Shown: piece by piece, positions 14,443 through 22,428 of the stretch
Layout: each line of letters begins with the position of its first letter
How positions within the stretch are numbered: position 1 is the stretch's first letter
Assembly (NCBI GenBank): GCA_002478575.1
Contig: DLOX01000211.1
Coordinates: 19,509 to 42,554, forward strand
Source of the DNA: Sphingomonadales bacterium UBA7473
Lineage (GTDB): Bacteria; Pseudomonadota; Alphaproteobacteria; Sphingomonadales; Sphingomonadaceae
Reading direction: 5' to 3'
Length of the DNA stretch: 23,046 nucleotides
Position numbers and translations under genes: made by a program
The notes under the pieces: generated by a model
The model's input: only the letters and a program-made list of their open reading frames with translations
What the model was told of the DNA's origin: nothing
The model's database searches: none

Positions 14443-16886
14443 TAGATTTTGATCCGGGCGTTTGAGGGGTCATACATGGGTTTGAGCGAGGCCGTCACAG
14501 GATAACGCACGCCCGCAATTTCGATTTCAAAGTCATCCGCGCCAATTGGCCCAACCAAGCCGCCATCTGCCGCAGTCACATAGCCAAGCCCGCATGCGCC
14601 GCCCAGCCCGTGGGTGTACATGCCGGAGCGGATGTAACCGGCTATGCGGTCGCCCTGCCAGATTGGCTCATTATGATAGAGCATCGGCTTGGGGTCTTTG
14701 AGCAGGAATTGGACGAGCTTCTGTTTGAGGCCTTCTTCCTTTTGGCGCAGCAAAGCCTCACGCCCGATGAAGCCGCCCGCTTTGTCCATCTTTACAGCAA
14801 AGCCAAGGCCAGCCTCAAGCGGCGTGTCTTCATCGGTGATGTCGTGGCCCCAATGGCGATAGGCCTTTTCCATCCGCAGCGCGTTGAGCGCATGATAGCC
14901 ACAATGCTTCAGCCCGAATGCAGCGCCCGCAGCGACAATTTCGTCATAAACGCCGGTCATAAATTCGGTCGGAATGTACAACTCCCAACCCAGCTCGCCG
15001 ACATAGGTGATGCGCGATGCGCGGACGATGGCATAGCCGAGTTCGATTTCTTGGCTCGTCGCAAAGGGAAAGGCCTCATGCGAGAGATCATTGGGGCAGA
15101 TCGATTGAAGCAGCGCCCGGGCATTCGGCCCCATGATTGAGATAACACCCATCGCTGAAGACACATTGGTCAGCACCGCGTGCGCATCCGCTGGTGTGTG
15201 GCGCTTCAGCCAATTGAAGTCTTTGGTCTCGGTTTCAGCGCCGGTGACGATCAAATAGACGGTTTCGGAGAGGCGGGTGACGGTCAGGTCAGCCTCTATC
15301 CCGCCCTTCTCATTGAGCCACTGCGTGTACACCAGCTTGCCGGGTTCGACATCTACATCATTGGCGCAGACCTGATTGAGGACGGCCATTGCATCACTGC
15401 CTTCCAGCCGGAACTTTGCGAAGCTCGATTGATCGAACAAACCTACGGCCTCACGCACAGCCCTGCATTCAGCGGCATTCGCCTCGAACCAGTTCTGGCG
15501 GCCATAGCTATATTCATATTTGGGCGCGCTGCCGGGTTCGCCATACCAGTTTGCACGCTCCCAGCCAAACGCTTCACCAAAGCAAGCGCCTTGCGCCACG
15601 AGCCGATCGTGCAACGCAGACTTGCGAACACCACGCGCCGTTTCATATTGCTTGAAGGGATAATGGGTCGCGTAAAGCAGGCCCAAGCTTTCGGTCACAC
15701 GCTCGCGCAGATATTTGCGGTTGATCTGGAACGGCATGTTGCGGCGGATATCGACGGTCCAGAGGTCGGCCGGGGGAATACCATCGCGGATCCAGTCCGC
15801 CATTACCTTGCCCACGCCGCCTGCCGATTGTAGGCCGATGGAGTTGAGGCCAGCGGCAACAAAGCAACCCTTCAGCTCCGCGCTCTCGCCCAGATGATAA
15901 CGCACGTCGGGGGTGAAGCTTTCCGGGCCGCAGAAGAATTTCTGGATGCCTGCCTTTTCCAGCGCAGGCACGCGGCGCATCGCGTCCATCAAAAGCGGTT
16001 CGAAATGCTCAAAACTCCCGGCGATTTCATCGAAGCAGAAATCTTCTGAAATGCCGTCCATGCCCCAGGGCCGAGCATTGGGCTCAAAAGCTCCAACAAG
16101 CAGCTTGCCCGCATCATATTTATAATAGCCGCAATAATCATAGTCGCGGAGCACGGGCAGCGTGCTGTCGATGCCTTCGACGCCTTCGAACAGCACATAA
16201 TAATGTTCGCACGCATGAAGCGGAGCGGCGACGCCAATGCTCGCCGCCAGATCGCGGGTCCACATGCCGCCGCAGATCACGACATAGTCTGCATCGATGC
16301 TGCCGTCATCGGTATCAACGCCCGTCACCCGCTCACCATTGTGGCGGATCTTGGTGACTTTCGTATTCTCGAAAATCCGAGCACCGCCGGTGCGGGCACC
16401 CTTGGCCAGTGCCTGGGTGATATCGACTGCGTTGGCATAGCCATCGCTAGGGATATGAATGCCGCCGACGACATCATCGACATTGACGATCCCTGCCAGT
16501 GCCTTGATCTCGTCCGGGCCGACGACATGCACCGGCAGATCAAAGACCTTGGCCATGGATGCGCTGCGCTTGAGTTCCTCAAAACGCTCCTGATTGGTCG
16601 CCATCGAGATTGAGCCGCATTGCCGGTATCCGGTCGCTTGGCCGGTCTCCGCCTCCAGCCCGCGATACAATTCGCCCGTATATTTGGCGAGCTTGGTCAT
16701 GTTGATGCTGGGGCGCAACTGCCCGACCAGCCCAGCCGCATGCCATGTCGTGCCGCTGGTCAGTTGTTTGCGTTCGAGGAGGACAACATCGTCCCAGCCA
16801 ATCTTGGTCAAATGATAAGCGATCGAGCAGCCAATGACACCACCGCCGACGATGACGACTTTCGCTTTTTTGGGGAGCTCAGCCAC
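14442..16886 (-). CDS. FAD/GcvT fusion, dimethylglycine/sarcosine dehydrogenase family (copy with folate Asp)
   Basis: This 814-aa protein combines an N-terminal D-amino-acid-oxidase-like FAD domain (GGGVIG, 14-19), a central FAO_M region (GWERANWY, 441-448) and a C-terminal GcvT aminomethyltransferase domain (about 460-814). His49 in TTWHAAG matches the His that carries covalent FAD in dimethylglycine dehydrogenases. His228/Tyr229 (CEHYYV) fall at the active-site segment. Asp533 in GGIEADLTVTRL fits the folate-activating Asp of GcvT domains. The expected reaction is oxidative N-demethylation with methylene transfer to tetrahydrofolate. It starts at a GTG (16886) with AAGG 10 nt upstream, 5 bp after its paralogue, and its TAA overlaps the Rieske ATG. 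Which methylated amine it uses is inferred only from this context. Confidence 0.91.
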   Translation of the reverse strand: MAELPKKAKVVIVGGGVIGCSIAYHLTKIGWDDVVLLERKQLTSGTTWHAAGLVGQLRPSINMTKLAKYTGELYRGLEAETGQATGYRQCGSISMATNQERFEELKRSASMAKVFDLPVHVVGPDEIKALAGIVNVDDVVGGIHIPSDGYANAVDITQALAKGARTGGARIFENTKVTKIRHNGERVTGVDTDDGSIDADYVVICGGMWTRDLAASIGVAAPLHACEHYYVLFEGVEGIDSTLPVLRDYDYCGYYKYDAGKLLVGAFEPNARPWGMDGISEDFCFDEIAGSFEHFEPLLMDAMRRVPALEKAGIQKFFCGPESFTPDVRYHLGESAELKGCFVAAGLNSIGLQSAGGVGKVMADWIRDGIPPADLWTVDIRRNMPFQINRKYLRERVTESLGLLYATHYPFKQYETARGVRKSALHDRLVAQGACFGEAFGWERANWYGEPGSAPKYEYSYGRQNWFEANAAECRAVREAVGLFDQSSFAKFRLEGSDAMAVLNQVCANDVDVEPGKLVYTQWLNEKGGIEADLTVTRLSETVYLIVTGAETETKDFNWLKRHTPADAHAVLTNVSSAMGVISIMGPNARALLQSICPNDLSHEAFPFATSQEIELGYAIVRASRITYVGELGWELYIPTEFMTGVYDEIVAAGAAFGLKHCGYHALNALRMEKAYRHWGHDITDEDTPLEAGLGFAVKMDKAGGFIGREALLRQKEEGLKQKLVQFLLKDPKPMLYHNEPIWQGDRIAGYIRSGMYTHGLGGACGLGYVTAADGGLVGPIGADDFEIEIAGVRYPVTASLKPMYDPSNARIKI

Positions 16887-16891
16887 GCGGA

Positions 16892-19309
16892 TCAGACCTT
16901 CATCTTCGCATTGTCAGGATCATAGACGGGATGCTCAAGCACAGTGCCAACGCGACGCTCCCCCTGCAGCATGATGTCAAAAGTTGATCCGGGCGCGGCA
17001 TTTTCAATTGGCACGCAAGCGAAGAAGAGGCTCTTGCCCACGCGGTGGCCATAGCCCCCTGACGTTGTCAGCCCGATGCACTTATCGCCCATCATGCAAG
17101 GCTCTGCGCCACGCACATCGACGTTGGCCGCGTCCACCTCGCCGTAAACAATGCGGAAGCGGTCCGGCGCATCAAGCGTTGCCTGCTTGCCGGCGAAATC
17201 ATCCTTTTTGAAATTGATGAAGCGCGGCATGTCTGCCTCAATCATCGTCAGCTCATTGGTGAGTTCGGAGCCCCAGGCCTTATAGCCCTTCTCCATCCGC
17301 ATCGTATTGGCGGCGTATAGCCCGTAGTTTACGATGCCAAATTCTTGGCCTGCTTCCCAAACCGCATCATAAAGTGCGGCGAGATCGGCCATCGCCGGGT
17401 GCAGTTCCCAACCCAGCTCGCCAGCGTAGGAGACGCGCAGCGCGCGCATCTTGATACCAGCAATCGTCACTTCCTGCCCGCTCAGCCAGCGAAAGCCTTC
17501 ATTGCTGAGATCAGCATCAGTCAGTTTGCTAAGCACATCGCGAGAGCGCGGACCGTTCATCACCAACACGCCCAAATCCATGGTGAGGTTGCGGAAACTC
17601 ACATCCTCATCGGGCAATTTGCTTTGAATGAGTAAATCCCAATCGCGTTGTTCCGCAGCGGCAGCGGAGAGAGAGTAAAAATGATCGTCAGCAAAGCGCG
17701 TGACCGTCATCTCGCCATAAATGCGCCCTTGCACGGATAGCGGATGGACCAGACCAATGCCGCCCAGTTTCTTCGGCATGCGGTTTGCGCAGATGCGATT
17801 GAGGAAGGCCTCAGCATCGGGACCAGTGACGTCGTATTTGGCAAAACCGGACAAATCGAGGACGCCTACTCGCTCCGCCACCGCCTTCACTTCGGCAGCG
17901 ACCGCGTCAAAACTGTTGGTCCGCTGATAGCCGCCTATTTCCTCGGCACCATCAAGCGCAAAATATTTGGGCCGTTCCCAGCCATAAGTTTCGCCGTAAA
18001 CCGCGCCTTGATCTTTCAGCTTCGCATAAAGCGCGCTCATTTTCTGCGGGCGGCCATCGGGCTCTTCCTCGCCGGGAAGCCGTGTTGTGAAGGTCATCCG
18101 GTAATCGAGGAATACTTTGTCGCGGCTATACTGCTCATCGGCATAGGGGCCGTAACGGCGCGGATCAAACTCGGTCATGTTGATGTCGGCATCGCCGTAA
18201 ACCATCCACTGCGCCAGATATTTGCCAGCGCCGCCGCCTTGCGCAATGCCAAAGCTGGTGCCGCAGCAATGCCAAAAATTCTTGAGGCCAATCGCTGGCC
18301 CCAGCAGCGGCCCACCATCGGGCGTATGGGGGATTGCGCCATTGACGAAGCGCCTCAAGCCAACCTCACCAAAGATTGGCATCCGCTCAATCGCCCGCTC
18401 CAGCCATGGGTAAATCCTCTCCAGATCTTCCGGGAAGAGCTCGCTCGTTGACTCCCACTCCGGATGCCCGCCGCGCGGTGCCCAAGCCTCGGCGAGGCCA
18501 ACATTCTCGTAAACACCGATCAGACCGCTTTTCTGCTCCTGCCGGAAATAGCCGGATACATGCGGGCAGCGCATGACGGGGATTTCCTCATCCCGCTCTT
18601 GGAAAGCGGGAATGGGATCAGTGACGACATAATGGTGCTCCATATTGGTCACTGGAATATCGATGCCAGCCATTTGCGCGACCTGCCGCGCGTAACAGCC
18701 CGCCGCATTGACGACGATTTCGGCGCGGACGGTGCCTTGCTCGGTTTCCACATCCCATTCGCCCGATGGCAATTGGGTGAGGCCAGTGACTCGATTCTTG
18801 CGGACAATTTTCGCGCCCATATTTTTGGCCCCAATGGCAAGCGCATTGCAGATGCCTGATGGATCAGCGTGGCCATCCTCAGTCGTCCGCGCGCCCGCGA
18901 TCACGCCGTTAAGCGTCATGAAGGGGTTATGGCGCATGATCTCCTCAGGCGGGATGATCTCCATCTCAAAGCCGATGATTTTGGAGAAGCCTTGGATATA
19001 GCGCATCCACGCCAGCTCACGTTCATTGGTGGCCAACCGAATGCCACCCGATTTATGCCAGCTCACATATTGACCGGTAAGTCCTTCCAACTGGGGATAG
19101 AGCCAGTTCGAATAGGCGTGCATTTTGGCGAGATTGTAACTGCCAGTGATGTTCGGGCACTGCCCTGCAGCGTGCCACGTCGAACCGGACGTGAGTTCGT
19201 CCTTTTCGATCAGCAAGCAATCAGTCCAGCCCAATTCCGCGAGATGATAGAGCAGTGATGCCCCCATGATCCCGCCGCCGATAATCACCACTCTGGCACT
19301 GGTTTGCAT
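16892..19309 (-). CDS. FAD/GcvT fusion, dimethylglycine/sarcosine dehydrogenase family (divergent copy)
   Basis: This is the first gene of the operon: 805 aa with the same architecture as the next gene. It has an FAD domain with GGGIMG (11-16), putative FAD-linking His46 in STWHAAG, active-site segment EHHYV (224-228), the FAO_M signature GWERPKYF (443-450) and a GcvT domain from about 460. The two differ over most of their length, so this is an old duplication or two acquired subfamilies, not a recent copy. In the folate site the sequence is GRIYGEMTVTRF, so Glu533 replaces the expected Asp and the GG pair reads GR. It may use a different methyl acceptor, or release formaldehyde. The inferred role is a second amine demethylation step. 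It is preceded by a weak GGAAAAG ribosome site and a palindrome in the upstream region. Confidence 0.9.
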   Translation of the reverse strand: MQTSARVVIIGGGIMGASLLYHLAELGWTDCLLIEKDELTSGSTWHAAGQCPNITGSYNLAKMHAYSNWLYPQLEGLTGQYVSWHKSGGIRLATNERELAWMRYIQGFSKIIGFEMEIIPPEEIMRHNPFMTLNGVIAGARTTEDGHADPSGICNALAIGAKNMGAKIVRKNRVTGLTQLPSGEWDVETEQGTVRAEIVVNAAGCYARQVAQMAGIDIPVTNMEHHYVVTDPIPAFQERDEEIPVMRCPHVSGYFRQEQKSGLIGVYENVGLAEAWAPRGGHPEWESTSELFPEDLERIYPWLERAIERMPIFGEVGLRRFVNGAIPHTPDGGPLLGPAIGLKNFWHCCGTSFGIAQGGGAGKYLAQWMVYGDADINMTEFDPRRYGPYADEQYSRDKVFLDYRMTFTTRLPGEEEPDGRPQKMSALYAKLKDQGAVYGETYGWERPKYFALDGAEEIGGYQRTNSFDAVAAEVKAVAERVGVLDLSGFAKYDVTGPDAEAFLNRICANRMPKKLGGIGLVHPLSVQGRIYGEMTVTRFADDHFYSLSAAAAEQRDWDLLIQSKLPDEDVSFRNLTMDLGVLVMNGPRSRDVLSKLTDADLSNEGFRWLSGQEVTIAGIKMRALRVSYAGELGWELHPAMADLAALYDAVWEAGQEFGIVNYGLYAANTMRMEKGYKAWGSELTNELTMIEADMPRFINFKKDDFAGKQATLDAPDRFRIVYGEVDAANVDVRGAEPCMMGDKCIGLTTSGGYGHRVGKSLFFACVPIENAAPGSTFDIMLQGERRVGTVLEHPVYDPDNAKMKV

Positions 19310-19533
19310 TGCTTTTCCATCTTCGCGAGACGCACGTTGTGGCGCGATATTGACGCGTCAATCGCCAAAGACAAATGTGCAATTCACCGCGACTGGTTCA
19401 AAAAATTTTACGGTTGAAGGCCTCGGCTCAAACCTCATCGGGCAGATTGTCAAAAACGCGTCACAGCATCGTAACGAAGTTTTTGCATATTGGGTTTGCG
19501 GGCAGAACCGACCCGGTGCTACAGCGAGCATTA
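19310..19533. promoter_or_regulatory. Divergent control region of the demethylation operon
   Basis: This 224-bp region lies between the operon start (19309, minus) and the acyltransferase start (19534, plus). A perfect 14-bp palindrome, ATTGACGCGTCAAT (19349-19362), lies 39 bp upstream of the operon's first codon, a good place for a repressor or activator to sit over the promoter. An open frame runs from 19375 into the acyltransferase, but its first 53 residues look unlike a PlsC N-terminus and are treated as non-coding. No confident -35/-10 pair was found. Confidence 0.5.
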
Positions 19534-20316
19534 ATGGCTACTCTTTCCATCCGGACCCTCAAAGCGGAACCGCAAGGTTATCTGCTTTGCGCCATGCGTT
19601 TAACATGGATTGCTCTTCCTCTCGCTATTTTGCTGCCTTTGCATCTGATTTGGCATATTCTGAAGCTGCCTTCACCATGGGCGATGTTGTTTTTGCGCAT
19701 CGCTGCGCGGGCCATGGGCGCTCGCGTCAAAGTTTATGGCGAGCATATCCGCAAAGATGTTTTCTTTGTCGCTAATCATTTGTCTTGGCACGATATTCCC
19801 ATCCTCGGGGGGATCACTGGGACAGCCTTTGTCGCTCAAGACGGCGTCGCGAAATGGCCAATCATAGGCTGGTTGGCAAAGGTCAATCGCACCATCTTCG
19901 TCAGCCGTACGGAAAAGCATAATGTCGCGGCGCAAGTCGCAGAACTGCGGGAAGCCATTGCTGAAAATTGGTCAGTGACTCTTTTCCCCGAAGGCACAAC
20001 GTCTGACGGCCGTGGTCTTTTGCCCTTCAAACAGTCGTTGTTTGAAACGCTAGCGCCACCGCCAAAGCCGATTATGATTCAGCCCGTCTTGATCGACTTT
20101 GGCAAAGTTGGTCCAGACATTGCGTGGCTGGGTGAAGAAACCGGCTGGGAAAGCGCATGGCGGGCCTTCACGCGCCCAGGAAGCTATGACGTAGGCGTTC
20201 ATTTCCTTGAGCCATTTGACCCAGGGATGCTAGCAGATCGAAAGGCTGTTTGCGCAACCGCAAGAGCCCGCATTGCAAATGCCCTGTCGACAACGCTTGG
20301 CTACACCGTCAAATAG
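19534..20316 (+). CDS. 1-acyl-glycerol-3-phosphate acyltransferase (PlsC) family
   Basis: This is a 260-aa membrane-associated acyltransferase. It has one hydrophobic N-terminal segment (about 22-44, LTWIALPLAILLPLHLIW), then the catalytic HX4D motif NHLSWHD (His82, Asp87), the substrate motif FPEGTTSDGRG (141-151) and VNRTIFVSR before it. It should transfer an acyl chain to lysophosphatidate or a related lyso-lipid such as lyso-ornithine lipid. The start is uncertain: ATG at 19534 fits family length, ATG at 19594 would begin at the membrane segment, and the frame remains open to 19375. Ribosome sites are weak at all of these. It is divergent from the demethylation operon and probably unrelated to it. 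Confidence 0.87.
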   Translation: MATLSIRTLKAEPQGYLLCAMRLTWIALPLAILLPLHLIWHILKLPSPWAMLFLRIAARAMGARVKVYGEHIRKDVFFVANHLSWHDIPILGGITGTAFVAQDGVAKWPIIGWLAKVNRTIFVSRTEKHNVAAQVAELREAIAENWSVTLFPEGTTSDGRGLLPFKQSLFETLAPPPKPIMIQPVLIDFGKVGPDIAWLGEETGWESAWRAFTRPGSYDVGVHFLEPFDPGMLADRKAVCATARARIANALSTTLGYTVK

Positions 20317-20492
20317 CTCAAACAGCCTGCGCAGGTTGGGTCTGAAACAGCGGTTTCTGGCCGACGCCCAAGCAAAATAATTCACATGATATCGCAAATT
20401 TTTCATTTGTGACATCGAAGGGGTAACGCTCTAACTTTTGGGTTTAAGTGACATCTTTTCAGATGCGAATTTGGGATGGGCGTAGCGTTAGA
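20317..20492 (+). promoter_or_regulatory. Intergenic region upstream of the hydroxyacid dehydrogenase
   Basis: This 176-bp region contains two direct copies of GTGACATC (20409-20416 and 20448-20455), 39 bp apart, and the short inverted arms TCACA/TGTGA around an AT-rich stretch near 20385-20412. These may be regulator sites for the downstream gene. No hairpin with a T-tract follows the acyltransferase, so readthrough is possible. Confidence 0.3.
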
Positions 20493-21446
20493 ATGAAAAT
20501 CGGTTTTATTGGTCTTGGCAATGTTGGCGGAAAACTTGCTGGTAGTTTGATTCGGAACGGCCATGATGTGATGGTTCGCGATCTGGATGACGCTTTGGTC
20601 GCTGAATATGTGAGCCGAGGCGCAAAATCAGCCGCAACCCCTATGGAATTGGGCGAAGCCGTTGACCTGATCATCACCTGCCTTCCTTCCCCCGCCGCAA
20701 GCAGTGCTGTTGCGGAAGGTGCAGATGGTTTCCTCCAAGTCATAGGCCCAGGCAAAGTCTGGCTCGAAATGAGCACGACCGACTATAGTGAGATTATCCG
20801 GCTTGGCGCGGCCGTTGAAGCACGCGGTGCGCTCTTCATGGAATGCCCCGTTTCAGGCGGCTGCCACCGTGCTGATACCGGCAATATCGCAATCTTCGCT
20901 GGCGGTCCTCGCGCGGCTTTTGAAGCGGTGCTGCCCGTGTTGACGACGATGGGTCGCCGCATCTTGCATACTGGAGAACTTGGCACGGCATCGCAGCTAA
21001 AGGTCATGACCAACTATCTGTGCACCGTGCATTTGGTGGCGCTTGCTGAAGCTCTCACCACCTGCAAGGCCATTGGGCTCGACATGAACACGACCTACGA
21101 AGCGATCAAGATTTCATCAGGCAACAGTTTCGTCCATGAAACCGAAAGCCAAGTGATCTTGAACGGCAGCCGTGACATCAACTTCACAATGGATCTTGTG
21201 TCGAAGGACATTGGCCTGTTCGACAAGATCGCTCAGGAAGCAGGCGTGCCCGTCGAAATGTCGCCATTGATCGTGCGGATGTTCAAAGAGGCCGAAGCCG
21301 AATATGGCAGCCGAGAATTCTCACCCAACATCATCCGCCGTTATGAAGAGCCGCTTGGGATCAAGGTGTTGGGAACGGGCTTCCCGGATCAGATGGTTGA
21401 TGATGAGCCAGAAGAACCGGGCTACGAGGTAGTGCCAAAGCGCTAG
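20493..21446 (+). CDS. NAD(P)-dependent beta-hydroxyacid dehydrogenase (3-hydroxyisobutyrate dehydrogenase family)
   Basis: This 317-aa oxidoreductase has the N-terminal dinucleotide motif GFIGLGNVG (4-12), the substrate-binding signature ECPVSGG (117-123) and the catalytic lysine Lys170 in SQLKVMTNYL. The family includes 3-hydroxyisobutyrate, tartronate-semialdehyde, 6-phosphogluconate-like and 3-hydroxypropionate/malonate-semialdehyde reductases. The segment after PVSGG reads CHRADTGN rather than the common GA-x-x-GTL, so substrate assignment is open. The ATG at 20493 places the glycine motif at residue 4, as in the family; the GTG at 20448 and ATG at 20463 are alternatives, all with weak ribosome sites. 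It ends in a CTAG shared with the convergent LysR gene. Confidence 0.87.
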   Translation: MKIGFIGLGNVGGKLAGSLIRNGHDVMVRDLDDALVAEYVSRGAKSAATPMELGEAVDLIITCLPSPAASSAVAEGADGFLQVIGPGKVWLEMSTTDYSEIIRLGAAVEARGALFMECPVSGGCHRADTGNIAIFAGGPRAAFEAVLPVLTTMGRRILHTGELGTASQLKVMTNYLCTVHLVALAEALTTCKAIGLDMNTTYEAIKISSGNSFVHETESQVILNGSRDINFTMDLVSKDIGLFDKIAQEAGVPVEMSPLIVRMFKEAEAEYGSREFSPNIIRRYEEPLGIKVLGTGFPDQMVDDEPEEPGYEVVPKR

Positions 21447-22366
21447 GCAGCGCTGCCTGTCGCTTCGACATGAGCGGCAATCCAATCCATAAAGGTCTTA
21501 ATGCGCAGATTTTCGCGCATATCCTTGCGACAAATCAGGCCCCACTCTCCGGGGCTTATGGCCTTGTGCTGCACGGGAATCACCAAGCGGCCCTCGGCTA
21601 AGTCTTGATCCACGAAGGGGCCATTGACCAACGCAACACCTTGCCCATCAAGCGCCATTTCAAGCGCCACCGCGAGTGTATCGACCATGAGGAAAGGAGC
21701 AGCAGGCTTGAAATCTAGGCCTGCCGATAAAGCCCAAGCCTCCCAATCTTGGACTTGGGTATAGTTGGCGACAAGCGGCAGAGCCATCATCGCTTCGATC
21801 GAACCGGCGCTTCCCATTTTTTTCAGAAGTGATGGGCTGCACACTGGAAACAACGGATGTTCGAACAAAGGCACCCAATGATATTTATTCAGGTCAGGCA
21901 GTGTGTCGCAATAGACGAGGCCAACATCGGCATGGACATCATCAAATTCCCATTCGACCGCGCACGTGCTGAGCGTGACTTTCACTTCCGGGTGGTCATG
22001 CAGAAAATGAGGCATCCGCTTAGCCAGCCATCGGATTGATGCCGTCACATAGGTTTGAACGCGGAGCGGTTTGTCGAGCGCATTGCGGTGAACAGCCTCG
22101 ACCCCTTCGAGAAGCGACTCAAAGGCACTGCGCACATAGGGATAGAGCGCCCTGCCCTCTTCAGTCGAAACGATGTGCCGCCCCTCTTGAACGAACAAGG
22201 CAACGCCAAGCGCTTCTTCGATCAGCTGGACTTGGTGGCTGACGGCAGGATGGGTGAGGCAAAGCTCATCCGCGGCGTCGCGAATGCTCTGATGGCGGGT
22301 CGCGGCCTCAAAACCGCGCAAGGCTTTGAGTGGTGGCAATCTTCTCAATTCGAACTTGCCGGTCAT
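21443..22366 (-). CDS. LysR-family transcriptional regulator, GcvA-like
   Basis: This 307-aa regulator has an N-terminal winged helix-turn-helix (about 10-68: LPPLKALRGFEAA, AADELCLTHPAVSHQV, ALGVALFVQEGR) and a LysR effector-binding domain from about 95. The LPPL-ALR-FEAA opening is typical of the GcvA subgroup, which includes regulators of glycine cleavage and of amine or betaine catabolism. The ATG has GAGAGGA upstream. It is downstream of the GMC gene on the same strand, with 62 bp between, so it may share that transcript. The GcvA type suits control of a one-carbon/glycine-related pathway such as the neighbouring demethylation operon, but no binding site has been shown. Confidence 0.92.
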   Translation of the reverse strand: MTGKFELRRLPPLKALRGFEAATRHQSIRDAADELCLTHPAVSHQVQLIEEALGVALFVQEGRHIVSTEEGRALYPYVRSAFESLLEGVEAVHRNALDKPLRVQTYVTASIRWLAKRMPHFLHDHPEVKVTLSTCAVEWEFDDVHADVGLVYCDTLPDLNKYHWVPLFEHPLFPVCSPSLLKKMGSAGSIEAMMALPLVANYTQVQDWEAWALSAGLDFKPAAPFLMVDTLAVALEMALDGQGVALVNGPFVDQDLAEGRLVIPVQHKAISPGEWGLICRKDMRENLRIKTFMDWIAAHVEATGSAA

Positions 22367-22428
22367 TCGCCGATCCTCTCCCTCGTCGAGGACGGCGTAG
22401 CGTATCGATTCTCATCGGTAAATAAAAT

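Noticed and set aside
17744..18451. Plus-strand open frame of 235 codons inside the 805-aa flavoprotein gene
   Set aside because: It is antisense to a gene with clear family motifs, has no recognisable domain and reflects codon bias of the opposite strand. The same applies to 15180-15833, 14610-15140, 4976-5689 and 3119-3733.
19375..19533. 53-residue extension of the acyltransferase
   Set aside because: It is basic, low in family-like features and lies within the divergent promoter region. The later ATG gives a normal PlsC length.
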